Shown: piece after piece, positions 43,699 to 51,684 of the stretch | Numbering within the stretch: the first letter of the stretch is position 1 | Layout of the letters: each line of letters begins with the position of its first letter | The notes under the pieces: generated by a model | What the model was told of the DNA's origin: nothing | Seen by the model: the letters and a program-made list of their open reading frames with translations, nothing else | Database searches by the model: none | Program-made: the position numbers and the translations under genes | From: Streptomyces galbus | GTDB taxonomy: Bacteria; Actinomycetota; Actinomycetes; Streptomycetales; Streptomycetaceae | Direction of reading: 5' to 3' | NCBI RefSeq assembly: GCF_005280195.1 | Contig: NZ_SZPR01000021.1 | Span: 1-64,000, forward strand | DNA: 64,000 bases

Positions 43699-44861
43699 GC
43701 GCCGGTGCCACGCCCGCTCTCGCCGCCCGGCTCTCTGAGGTCGTCGAGGTGACCGAGGCGCATCTCGCGGATGCGGACCGGGACGCGGTCTTCCCCCTTG
43801 AGGCGCTGGCCGCGCTACGCCGTTCGCGACTGCTCGGGCTGCTGGTGCCCGTCGCCCACGGTGGGCTCGGCGGGTCCGTGCGCGACCTGGTGCAGGCCGC
43901 CGAAATCCTCGGACGCGCCGACATGTCCGTAGCCATGATCTTCGCCATGCACTGCCAGCAGTCGGCCGCGCTGGTCCGCCACGCCGACGAACGGTTCGCC
44001 AAGGCGGTGCTGCCGCGCGTCGCGGCCGGCGAGGTTTACCTCGCCTCCGTCACCACTGAGGCCGGCAAGGGCGGTCATCTCACCACGGCCGAGGCCCAGC
44101 TGGCCGATGCCGACGGCCTGCTGGAGATCGACCGGTTCGCGCCGGTCGTCACCGGCGGCGCACACGCGGACGGTTTCCTCATCACCATGCGCGCGGCAGG
44201 CGACGCCACCGCACATGACGTGTCCCTGGTCTACGCCGACCGCGGCCAGCTGACCGTCCAGGCGTCCGGCGACTGGCAGCCGATGGGCATGCGGGCCAGC
44301 CACAGCGCTCCCCTGCGCCTGACCGGCCGTGTCCCGGCCCACCAAGTGGTGGGCGAGCCGGGTCAGTTCCACGAAATCGCCGCGAACGTCTTCGGCCCGC
44401 TCGCCCATCTAGGCTGGTCAGCCGCCTGGCTCGGCACCGCGGCGGGCGCGCTCTCTCGGGTCCTGCGGCTGGTGCGCGGCCCGGCAGGACGCGCGCGGTT
44501 CGACATCACCTCCGAGCTGTTGCTCACCCGCCTGTCCCGCGCCCGCCAGCGCCTGGACGCCGTCCACGCACTGCTCCAACAGGCGCTGTCCGTCGTGGAG
44601 TCAGGCGAGGACCTGTCCCCTGCGCCGCGGCAGCTCCTGCTCAACTCCCTCAAGATCACCGCCTCTGAGCAGTGTCTCGCCGCCGTAGAAGAACTGGTCG
44701 AGGCGGTCGGGCTGCGCGACGGCTACCTCAAGGACTCGCCCACTCGGCTCGAACTGGCCGTACGCGACCTGCGGTCGGCCGCGCTCAACTACCACAATGA
44801 CCGCCTGCACCTGGCGGACGGCCGTCTGGCCCTGCGCGACCAGGGAGTCACTTTTGCCTGA
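43695..44861 (+). CDS. Acyl-CoA dehydrogenase-like flavoenzyme 1 (biosynthetic cluster)
   Basis: A 388-residue protein whose GTG overlaps the carrier protein stop (GTGA). It shows the ACAD pattern: an N-terminal helical domain (LRRSRLLGLLVPVAHGGLGG, VQAAEILGRADMSVAMIFAM), a β-domain (SVTTEAGKGGHLTTAEAQLA, DWQPMGMRASHS) and C-terminal helices. The close carrier protein suggests that it oxidises a carrier-bound aminoacyl group, as in prolyl-carrier dehydrogenases, rather than a CoA ester. The catalytic base could not be fixed by eye. Confidence 0.88.
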   Translation: MSAGATPALAARLSEVVEVTEAHLADADRDAVFPLEALAALRRSRLLGLLVPVAHGGLGGSVRDLVQAAEILGRADMSVAMIFAMHCQQSAALVRHADERFAKAVLPRVAAGEVYLASVTTEAGKGGHLTTAEAQLADADGLLEIDRFAPVVTGGAHADGFLITMRAAGDATAHDVSLVYADRGQLTVQASGDWQPMGMRASHSAPLRLTGRVPAHQVVGEPGQFHEIAANVFGPLAHLGWSAAWLGTAAGALSRVLRLVRGPAGRARFDITSELLLTRLSRARQRLDAVHALLQQALSVVESGEDLSPAPRQLLLNSLKITASEQCLAAVEELVEAVGLRDGYLKDSPTRLELAVRDLRSAALNYHNDRLHLADGRLALRDQGVTFA

Positions 44862-45987
44862 GCTGCCCGCCACCGACCCGGCCGGGGCCCAGGCGGCCGA
44901 CGGCGCCGCCCCGCGCGACACCGCCATGAGCGGATCAGCCGCGTGGGCGGCCCTCGGCGCGGCCGGGCACCTGGCCCGCGTCTACCGGGGCGGCGACGTC
45001 CGCCGGGGAATCGACGTCGACGGCCTCGCCGACGTACTGGCAACGGCCGACGCCCGCTGGGCCATCCCCGCGACGCTGTCCGCCAGTGTGCAGCTCGCCA
45101 CGGCCCTGCCGGTCCTGGCCACCGGAACCGGTCCCGCCGTCGAGCGCGTCCTGGCCCGCGCCCTGAGCGGCAGGGCGACCCTGGCCCTGGCCGCGACGGA
45201 CACCACGGCCGGCACCGACCTGACCGCGCTGCGCACCGAGGCGGCCGTCGACACCACGGGCGTCGTCGTGACCGGCGGCAAGAAGTGGATCACGAACGCC
45301 ACCACCGCCGAGTCGTTCCTCGTTCTGGCCCGGCACCGCCCCGGCCGGCACTTCGCGAACTTCACCTGGGTCCTGGTCCCGGCCGACGCGCCCGGCGTGG
45401 CGATCCGGCCAGCACCCTCGACGCTCTACGCGGGCTCGGGCGCGGGCCATGTGTCGTTCGACGCGGTGAGCCTGAACCGAGAGCACCTGGTGGGCAGGGT
45501 CGGGTTCGGACTGCCGGTGTTCGCGCGGCACATCGCCGTCGAGCGGCTGGCGGGGGCGCTGTGGGGCGTGGCACTGTGCCGCCGGGTGCTGACCGACACG
45601 CGACGCCGGCTGACCGGACGGGAGCACCAGGAGGGCACGCTGTGGAACCTCGGCCACGTCCGGCAGCGTTTCGCAGCCGCTCTCGTGCGCGTCCGGGAGC
45701 TGCACGCCCTCACCGAGCGGTCAGCTCCCCGGGTGGCGGAGCACTACGACCTCCAGGCCGCCGCCACGCTGAAGGCCGCCGCCGGTACCACCGTGCCGTA
45801 CGTTCTCGGGGAGTGCGCCCACCTGTGGGGAGCGACCGGCTTCGCCGACGGCGGCATGCAGGAGATCCGGGCGCAAGCGGCCCTCTTCGGCATCGGGGGC
45901 GGAACGACGGAGGTGGTCCTGGAGACGGTCGCCGAAGGGGCCGAGCGCGTTCTCGACGACCTGGGCCGCGAGGTGCTCCAGCTGTGA
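44854..45987 (+). CDS. Acyl-CoA dehydrogenase-like flavoenzyme 2 (biosynthetic cluster)
   Basis: A 377-residue protein if the TTG at 44854 is used; it has AGGGAG 6 bases upstream and overlaps the preceding stop. An ATG at 44926 is the alternative (353 residues). ACAD features: LALAATDTTAGTDLTALRTE, VTGGKKWITNATTAESFLVL and the C-terminal GATGFADGGMQEIRAQAALF then GGTTEVVLETVAEGAE. It is distinct from its neighbour in sequence, so the two may form a heteromer or act one after the other. Confidence 0.87.
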   Translation: MPELPATDPAGAQAADGAAPRDTAMSGSAAWAALGAAGHLARVYRGGDVRRGIDVDGLADVLATADARWAIPATLSASVQLATALPVLATGTGPAVERVLARALSGRATLALAATDTTAGTDLTALRTEAAVDTTGVVVTGGKKWITNATTAESFLVLARHRPGRHFANFTWVLVPADAPGVAIRPAPSTLYAGSGAGHVSFDAVSLNREHLVGRVGFGLPVFARHIAVERLAGALWGVALCRRVLTDTRRRLTGREHQEGTLWNLGHVRQRFAAALVRVRELHALTERSAPRVAEHYDLQAAATLKAAAGTTVPYVLGECAHLWGATGFADGGMQEIRAQAALFGIGGGTTEVVLETVAEGAERVLDDLGREVLQL

Positions 45988-46688
45988 GTCCCAGGCAGGT
46001 GGTGGGGCCCTTGGCGGTCGCCGAGGGCGGGTGGGTGGTGGCGGGCTCCGGCGCCCCGAGCACCCACCGTGACGACCGGCGCCGCGCCGTCGCCCTACCC
46101 GAGTGGCGGGCCCGTCGCTTCCTCCACGGGCGCGGTCTGCTGCGCGAGTTGCTGCACACAGTGGCGCCGCCGCTGGCCGGCGCCGACATCGTGCCCGACG
46201 GGCGCGGGCAGCCCCACCTCGCCGGGCTCCCCGGGGCCGCGGTCAGCGTCTCGCACAGCGACTCCATGGTGGCCTGCGCCTTCGTCGCCGAGGGACGCAT
46301 CGGGGTGGACCTCCAGCACCCGGCGGTCCCGGTCGGCGCCACCCTGGCCCGCCGGTTGCTGCGCTCGCATGCACCCGGCGTCCTCGCGCTGGCGCCGACG
46401 CGGGCGGCGGAGGAGGTGGCCTGGGTGTGGACGGCCCAGGAGGCGTGCGTGAAAGCGGCCGGGGTCGGGCTTGCGGGGCGGCCGTGGGAGATCGACGTGC
46501 CTCCGGGAAGCAACGGCGGCCGCTGGGGACCGTACCGCTGGATCTGTCTGCGGGGCGCTTCCGCGACGCCGCTGAGCTGTGCGGTGGGCCCGGTCCGGAC
46601 CGATGGCGCGGACGGCTCACACCTCACAAAGCCTGTGACCCGCCGGTCACCTCCCCCCACCCCCTGCATTCTCCCGCGAAAGGTGTGA
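45984..46688 (+). CDS. 4'-phosphopantetheinyl transferase (biosynthetic cluster)
   Basis: A 234-residue protein from a GTG overlapping the preceding stop (GTGA). It has the Sfp/AcpT-type motifs: AAVSVSHSDSMVACAF, GRIGVDLQHPA (GxD, Mg-binding) and WVWTAQEACVKAAGVGL, a variant of WxxKEAxxK with Gln for the first Lys. The last ~40 residues are Pro/Arg-rich. It would activate the two carrier domains of this cluster with CoA-derived phosphopantetheine. A dedicated transferase suggests that the carriers are specialised. Confidence 0.9.
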   Translation: MSPRQVVGPLAVAEGGWVVAGSGAPSTHRDDRRRAVALPEWRARRFLHGRGLLRELLHTVAPPLAGADIVPDGRGQPHLAGLPGAAVSVSHSDSMVACAFVAEGRIGVDLQHPAVPVGATLARRLLRSHAPGVLALAPTRAAEEVAWVWTAQEACVKAAGVGLAGRPWEIDVPPGSNGGRWGPYRWICLRGASATPLSCAVGPVRTDGADGSHLTKPVTRRSPPPTPCILPRKV

Positions 46689-46695
46689 ACGACAC

Positions 46696-48267
46696 GTGAC
46701 CGATATCCTGCGAGCCGAACGCCGGACGCTGCGCGACTGGTTCGCGCACACGGCCGCCGTCTTCCCCGCCGCAACGGCACTCGAGATTGGCGACACCCGG
46801 CTCACCTACGCCGAACTCACGGCCCTGGCCGACCATGTGGCCCACCGACTGCTGCAGCGCAGCGGCGCCGACGCCGCTCCTCGCCGCGTCGGGCTGCTCA
46901 CCGGGCGCACTGCCGTCGCGTACGCCGGCTATCTGGCGGTCCACCGCATCGGCGGGGCCGTGGTGCCCCTCGGCCCCGCGTTCCCGCTCGCGCGCAACGC
47001 CCGCGTGACCGCCGTCGCGCAGCTCGACGTGATCCTCACCGACGGCTCCTGCAACCACACTGCCGAACTGCCGGCGCCGACCCTCACACTGACCGCCGAG
47101 GACCTGCTCGCCCTCACCGGCACCGCACCGCGGGACCTGCCCGAGCCAACCACCGTCCCCGACGACCTCGCCTACCTGCTGTTCACCTCCGGCTCGACCG
47201 GCGAGCCCAAGGGCGTCCCGATCCGGCACGGCAACGTGTGCACCTACTTGGAGCAGGCGGTGCCACACTACGGCCCCGGCCCCGGCGACCGAGTGTCACA
47301 GACGTTCGACCTCACCTTCGATCCGTCCGTGCTGGACCTGTACGCGGCCTGGGGCACTGGCGCAGCCCTGGTTGCGGCGACCCGAGGCGACCTGCTGCGC
47401 CCCGTCCGCTTCGCCACAGCCCGTGCACTGACCCATTGGAACTCCGTGCCCTCGGTGATCTCCCTGGCCGAACGGCTGCGGGCGCTGAAACCGGGCAGCC
47501 TGCCGAGCCTGCGCCGCAGCATGTTCTGCGGCGAGCCGCTCACCCTCCGCCAGGCGCAGGCGTGGGCGCGGGCCGCCGGGAACAGCACGGTGGACAACGC
47601 CTACGGCCCCACGGAACTCACCGTCACCTGCACCGGCCACCGACTCCCCCGCGACCTCGACGCATGGCCGGACACCCCGAACGACACCGTGCCGATCGGC
47701 CCCCTGCACCCCGCCCTGGAGGGCCGACTCTTGGACGGTGAACTGTGCGTGCGCGGCCCCCAGCGTTTCGCCGGCTACCTCGATCCGGCGGACAACGCGG
47801 GGCGTTTCCTCACCCCCGACGGCAGCCCGTACGACCCGAGAACACCCCTCACGAAGGCACACTGGTACCGGACGGGCGACCGCGTGACCGCGCTGTCCCC
47901 CGCCACCGTCGACGAGGGCCCAATGCCGCCCGGCACGCCCCTGACCCACCTCGGCCGGGTCGACCAGCAGGTCCAGGTGCACGGCTACCGGGTCGAACTG
48001 GGCGAGGTGGAAGCGGCGCTGCGGCACCTGCCGGGCATCCTCGACGCCGTGGTGGTGGCGCTGCCCACACCGGACGGCAGCGTCGAACTCGCCGCGGCGC
48101 ACACCGGCGCTCCCGGCAACTGCACCGTGGACCACCGCGCGGAGCTGCGCCACCACCTGCCCCCGTACATGGTCCCGGCCCGGATCACCGCGGTCGTCTC
48201 GCTCCCGCTGAACGCGAACGGGAAGGTGGACCGGGCGGCAGTCGAACGGCTTCTGCGCACGTCCTAG
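46696..48267 (+). CDS. Second free-standing adenylation enzyme (biosynthetic cluster)
   Basis: A 523-residue AMP-forming enzyme from the GTG at 46696 behind AAAGG. Core motifs: A3 YLLFTSGSTGEPKGVPI, A4 FDLTFDPSVLDL, A5 NAYGPTELTVT, A7 WYRTGDRV, A8 GRVDQQVQVHGYRVELGEVE and A10 NANGKVDRAAVERL. The A4 FD-aspartate fits activation of an α-amino acid. It ends the rightward operon and probably loads the discrete carrier protein at 43432 for oxidation by the adjacent flavoenzymes. The substrate is not predicted. Confidence 0.92.
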   Translation: MTDILRAERRTLRDWFAHTAAVFPAATALEIGDTRLTYAELTALADHVAHRLLQRSGADAAPRRVGLLTGRTAVAYAGYLAVHRIGGAVVPLGPAFPLARNARVTAVAQLDVILTDGSCNHTAELPAPTLTLTAEDLLALTGTAPRDLPEPTTVPDDLAYLLFTSGSTGEPKGVPIRHGNVCTYLEQAVPHYGPGPGDRVSQTFDLTFDPSVLDLYAAWGTGAALVAATRGDLLRPVRFATARALTHWNSVPSVISLAERLRALKPGSLPSLRRSMFCGEPLTLRQAQAWARAAGNSTVDNAYGPTELTVTCTGHRLPRDLDAWPDTPNDTVPIGPLHPALEGRLLDGELCVRGPQRFAGYLDPADNAGRFLTPDGSPYDPRTPLTKAHWYRTGDRVTALSPATVDEGPMPPGTPLTHLGRVDQQVQVHGYRVELGEVEAALRHLPGILDAVVVALPTPDGSVELAAAHTGAPGNCTVDHRAELRHHLPPYMVPARITAVVSLPLNANGKVDRAAVERLLRTS

Positions 48268-48540
48268 GCGTCCCGAGCGGCGGACGTGGGCCAGGGTGGT
48301 GTCCGAGTCGCCGAGCTCACAATGAGAGCGATCCGGTACAGCATGCAACTGCCAGGCTGACAGTTCCTGACCTCTGACAAGTGATCTTGACCGTCTGCCA
48401 GGTGAGTTTGACTTGCCGTGTCCCTCTATCCGTGGACAGTTCGGAGGCATCCTCGCGTAGGTCGACGTCTTCATGCTTACAGCTGCCTGCGGGTCCTTGC
48501 GCAGCCAAGGCCCAGACCGGCGTTGTCACCGTTCGCACCG

Positions 48541-48905
48541 CCATGACGCGATCAAGCACCAAGGTGAGCACCGCAGAGCACTCCGACGCAGGCGGTACGC
48601 CGAGCGGGCCGAGCTGGCGCGTGCTGAGCTCGCCTCCGCCCTCGGCAGCGCACCGCGCCGGTGCTGTCCCTGACGGCTGGCGACGCCGAACGGCCGGGCC
48701 TGCTCGGCTACATCAAAGGCCTGCGGTTCAACCGAATCGAGGCGTTCGACACCGACCGCCACCGAACTGCTGCGCTGCGGACACTCCTGCCCCGCCGTCC
48801 ACGCCGCCCGCCCCTCGGCCGCCCACCCCAGCGGGCGAGACCTGCTCACCCTGACTCCCAAGGCGTACGCGGGCACCGGCGTCCAAACCGTCCACCCGAC
48901 CAGTA
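48541..48905 (+). pseudogene. Decayed toxin-antitoxin pair, copy 2
   Basis: An ATG-led start (AAGGTGAGCACC context) gives KVST, then a deletion, then RRYAERAELARAELASALGS. This fuses directly to the toxin middle APVLSLTAGDAERPGLLGYI, then GLRFNRIEAFDTDRHRTA; after a frameshift, CGHSCPAVHAARPSAAHPSG and LLTLTPKAYAGTGVQTVHPT follow to a stop at about 48905. Copy 1 keeps the toxin start and this one the toxin end, so the ancestral PIN-like toxin can be pieced together. Confidence 0.55.
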
Positions 48906-49413
48906 ACGCCAGCTACCCGGCAACGGACCGTCCGATCCTCGCAGTCGGCCGCACCTTGGCAGCCCGAAGACCCGGTGCTGCTCTCGCCCGCACCGCTCGC
49001 TCAAGGCGATGGCGTTGCCCTGTATTCACGCGCCCTGCCGCAGGCCGAGTGTCGTTCGGTCCTGCTGCCAACGCCGGCAACGCCCACACCGACGTCGATG
49101 CCAGCGCCCTTGCAGACCTGTCGAGCACCGCCCGCCGATACACCACGGGCGCGTCGGTCTGAAGCTGCGGCGCTGACAAGCGTGGTGCTGCCGCTCTCCC
49201 ACAACACGCCGGACGTGCGCCCCGGGACGCAGGGTGCGACAGCAGAGCGCCTGAGCCTGCCATGATCACGGCCACGTGTGGCACCGGGCTACAGGTGCGG
49301 GGTGAGGCCGAACTGGTTCCCGGTCGTTATCGTCAGTGAGATCATCGCCGCGGTCGTTACTGGTGGAACCGGGTGCGGCGGTTCCACACAGACCGTGATG
49401 GGCGGGCTGAAGG
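48906..49413. other. Stretch without a supported gene
   Basis: About 500 bases between toxin-antitoxin relics and the Fic-like toxin. Short open frames exist on both strands but none shows a family pattern or ribosome site. It is probably decayed DNA. Confidence 0.4.
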
Positions 49414-49791
49414 TCAGGTGGCGGTGGGCCAGGTGCGCAGCAGGGCGGCGATCTTCCCGGCGGTGCAGGCGGGGTCCAGGAGGAGGTCCTTGAGGGCGAC
49501 GGCGTCCTCGCGGGCGGGCTTGACGGGGATGCCGGCGGCTTCGAGGTACATGACGCCGGTGGCGGCGGCGACGGCCATGTTGGAGCGCTCCAGCCAGCGG
49601 CAGCGGCCCAGGGTGTGGACGAGTGCGGCGGCTTTGGCGTAGGGGCCGTCGTAGACGGGCTGCTCGAACACGTCGGCGCGGTGGCGGGCGACCGCGCAGA
49701 CGGGCACGCCGTAGTCGTCGGGAGCCGGGTCATCGGCTCCGGCGGCCTCGGCGACCTGCAGGATCCAGGGGACGTCGATGTGCACGTTCAT
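49414..49791 (-). CDS. Fic/Doc-like toxin
   Basis: A 125-residue protein from the ATG at 49791, which shares one base with the antitoxin stop (TGATG). The layout fits the Doc-like toxins of actinobacteria: PDDYGVPVCAVARHRADVFE, then YDGPYAKAAALVHTLGRCRW, then LERSNMAVAAATGVMYLEAA. The classical Fic motif HPFxxGNKR is degenerate here (RCRWLERSNM), as in some Doc-like families. Doc phosphorylates EF-Tu; whether this protein can is uncertain. The coupled small gene upstream supports a toxin-antitoxin assignment. Confidence 0.65.
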   Translation of the reverse strand: MNVHIDVPWILQVAEAAGADDPAPDDYGVPVCAVARHRADVFEQPVYDGPYAKAAALVHTLGRCRWLERSNMAVAAATGVMYLEAAGIPVKPAREDAVALKDLLLDPACTAGKIAALLRTWPTAT

Positions 49792-50030
49792 CAGGCTGCG
49801 TGCGCTCCTCGAGGGGCCTTCTGGGCGTTCTCGGCGTCGTCGAAGACGCTCTGGTGCTCGGCCAGGAAGCGGGCGGCCGCGTCCACGGCGCGGGCGCGCA
49901 GGCCGCTGGTGTCGTCCTGCACCAGACGGGCGAGATAGTCGCCGATGCTCAGGCCCAGGTCGGCGGCTCGCTTGCGCGCGAGTTCCGCCACGTCCTCATC
50001 CACGCGTGCGCCCAGCTGTGTCTTCGCCAT
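49791..50030 (-). CDS. Antitoxin of the Fic-like pair
   Basis: A 79-residue protein from the ATG at 50030 (MAKTQLGARV); an ATG at 50039 would give 82 residues. The N-terminus looks like a ribbon-helix-helix DNA-binding region (LGARVDEDVAELARKRAADL, then GLSIGDYLARLVQ), followed by an acidic helix (FLAEHQSVFDDAENAQ) that would bind the toxin. It probably represses its own operon through the dyad just upstream at 50040-50055. Confidence 0.7.
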   Translation of the reverse strand: MAKTQLGARVDEDVAELARKRAADLGLSIGDYLARLVQDDTSGLRARAVDAAARFLAEHQSVFDDAENAQKAPRGAHAA

Positions 50031-50039
50031 ACCCTGCAT

Positions 50040-50055
50040 GGTAACAGCCGTTACC
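50040..50055. promoter_or_regulatory. Operator-like dyad upstream of the antitoxin
   Basis: GGTAACAGCCGTTACC: 6-bp arms around AGCC, adjoining the more upstream of the two possible antitoxin start codons. The position fits autorepression by a ribbon-helix-helix antitoxin. Confidence 0.5.
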
Positions 50056-50599
50056 ACATTCTGGAGGGAACTGCGGGAGGGACAGTCCCCATCCGTCCAG
50101 ACACGGCGCGCCCGGTCCCCGAAGGCCGACCCGCCGTCGTCATGACCGCCGATGCGGCGCCCCACCTGATGTGCCGGCGGCCTGGCCCGCCGTATTCGCG
50201 GCCAAGTGGTCGATGAGGAATGCGACGCCGGGCGGTTGCTGGAGAGAGCCTGTGAGCGCAATCGATCCTGCCTCAGCCTTCGCCCTGACTGGTAGATCGA
50301 CGACACGGGTCGATGTTGTCCATCGGCACGATCGCGTTGCACGCATACTGCGCTCGGTGCCCGGGTCAGGGGGGGCGAGTACACCAGTGATCCCCCGCAA
50401 CTTGGCGGCAGTCAGGGAGGGTTGGGCGATGGCGTCAGCCGCCTCGCTCCAGTGGGGTGTCGTCTGCGTGGGTGCGGTCAGTCGAGCGCGCGCACCCACC
50501 AGGCCGCACTCCACCTCGCCGCCGCCATCCTCATCTGGGCACGACGCTGACCAAAGAGACAGAACCTAGGAACCGAAGGAGACAGCCGGCAAAGGCACA
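50056..50599. other. Stretch without a recognisable gene
   Basis: Roughly 540 bases. A minus-strand frame (about 50170-50400) has fair codon bias (SIALTGSLQQPPGVAFLIDH) but no family pattern and no clear start. It may be a relic. Confidence 0.35.
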
Positions 50600-50632
50600 G
50601 CACCCGCCCAGCGAGCATGGCAGGACGGGTGC
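50600..50632 (-). terminator. Possible terminator after the cold-shock gene
   Basis: GCACCCG and CGGGTGC form a 7-bp stem with a 19-base loop 17 bases beyond the stop of the cold-shock gene. The stem is short, so this is only a candidate. Confidence 0.35.
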
Positions 50633-50648
50633 CGAAAGGTCTATGGGC

Positions 50649-50852
50649 TCAGGCGGGGGTGATGTTCTCCGCCTGGGGGCCCTTCTGACCCTGGGTGACG
50701 TCGAAGTTCACCCTCTGGCCTTCCTGGAGCTCACGGTAGCCGGAGCTTGCGATGTTGGAGTAGTGGGCGAAGACGTCAGGGCCGCCGCCGTCCTGCTCGA
50801 TGAAACCGAAGCCCTTTTCCGAGTTGAACCACTTAACGGTTCCGCTGGCCAT
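50649..50852 (-). CDS. Cold-shock domain protein
   Basis: A 67-residue protein from the ATG at 50852 with GGAGG 5 bases upstream. It is a textbook CspA-type nucleic-acid chaperone: MASGTVKWFNSEKGFGFIEQ contains RNP1 (KGFGFI), and DVFAHYSNI is the RNP2 strand. It is complete and near the usual length of 66-70. A gene-free region of about 450 bases upstream could hold a long 5' leader, as in many cold-shock genes. Confidence 0.97.
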   Translation of the reverse strand: MASGTVKWFNSEKGFGFIEQDGGGPDVFAHYSNIASSGYRELQEGQRVNFDVTQGQKGPQAENITPA

Positions 50853-51299
50853 TGCGCCCTCCAAGGGGAGTCGAAATCGGCTCCCGCACCTTGCGCGAGC
50901 CGGAGGTGATCGCCCTGGTCCTCAGAGACTGTGAACAGCAGAATCGCCCGTGCGCGTTGCTCCACGGGCGACCGGTACTTCGGAACCATGACAGCTACCC
51001 ACGACGCTACACGGAGAGGACCGTCTTCACCACGGAAGCCCACCGTGGAGCCGATGGCTCCGTGAGGTGCTGAACCATCGGCTTGGTGCACCGTGGGGCG
51101 GGCGCACGAGACACAGACGGCCCGCCGAGCAATTGCGTGGATGGGCGCGGAACCCCAGCCCGTCCAGATCTTCGACCACGACATCTATCTACACGGTGCT
51201 ACTCGCCGCCGACAGTGTCCGTACAGCCGGAACCCACCTCCTCGCAGGTTCACCCACGGCTGCCCATGCAGGCGCCGGATCCCTCGGTGATGCGCGGAC
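50853..51299. other. Upstream region of the cold-shock gene
   Basis: About 450 bases without a supported gene. It probably includes the promoter and leader of the leftward cold-shock gene. I could not identify promoter boxes with confidence. Confidence 0.35.
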
Positions 51300-51624
51300 G
51301 CTGGTCGATGGTGGTGAACCTCAAAGCGGCCACAGACGCGGCAGCGGCGCGCAACGTAGCGCTGAGGTAAGCACCGCCGCGCGGGACCGGCTCGCCCAGC
51401 TAGCAGCCGAACACGGCACCACCTTCCGCAGCCTCGTGGAGAATCTCGCGCAGGGTACGCCCACGCAGGCCAAGTACGCCGAGCGTGACCAGCTGGCCTG
51501 CATCGAACTCGCAGCCGCTCGGCGACGCGCTGAGCCCCGAGGCCAAGGCCCAGGCACTCTGCTGGAGTGCCTGGGCGCGGCCGCGGTTCCGCGCGGCCGA
51601 AGCGTCGAGGTGCTACAGGGGTAG
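51300..51624 (+). pseudogene. Decayed antitoxin gene, copy 3
   Basis: The frame reads EVSTAARDRLAQLAAEHGTT, then FRSLVENLAQGTPTQAKYAE, then RDQLACIELAAA, close to copy 1 at 2921. It then shifts; LGDALSPEAKAQAL continues in another frame and LLECLGAA in the original one. No toxin sequence follows. The gene has lost its start and its partner. Confidence 0.55.
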
Positions 51625-51684
51625 CCACTGGCCCTCGATCAGGGTCAGGAGCAGTCCGAAGGAGACTGCGGCGACGCCGAATGC

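Noticed and set aside
28549..48267. Possibility that the cluster is a standard multimodular NRPS
   Set aside because: No multidomain module and no thioesterase domain is visible; all enzymes are free-standing.
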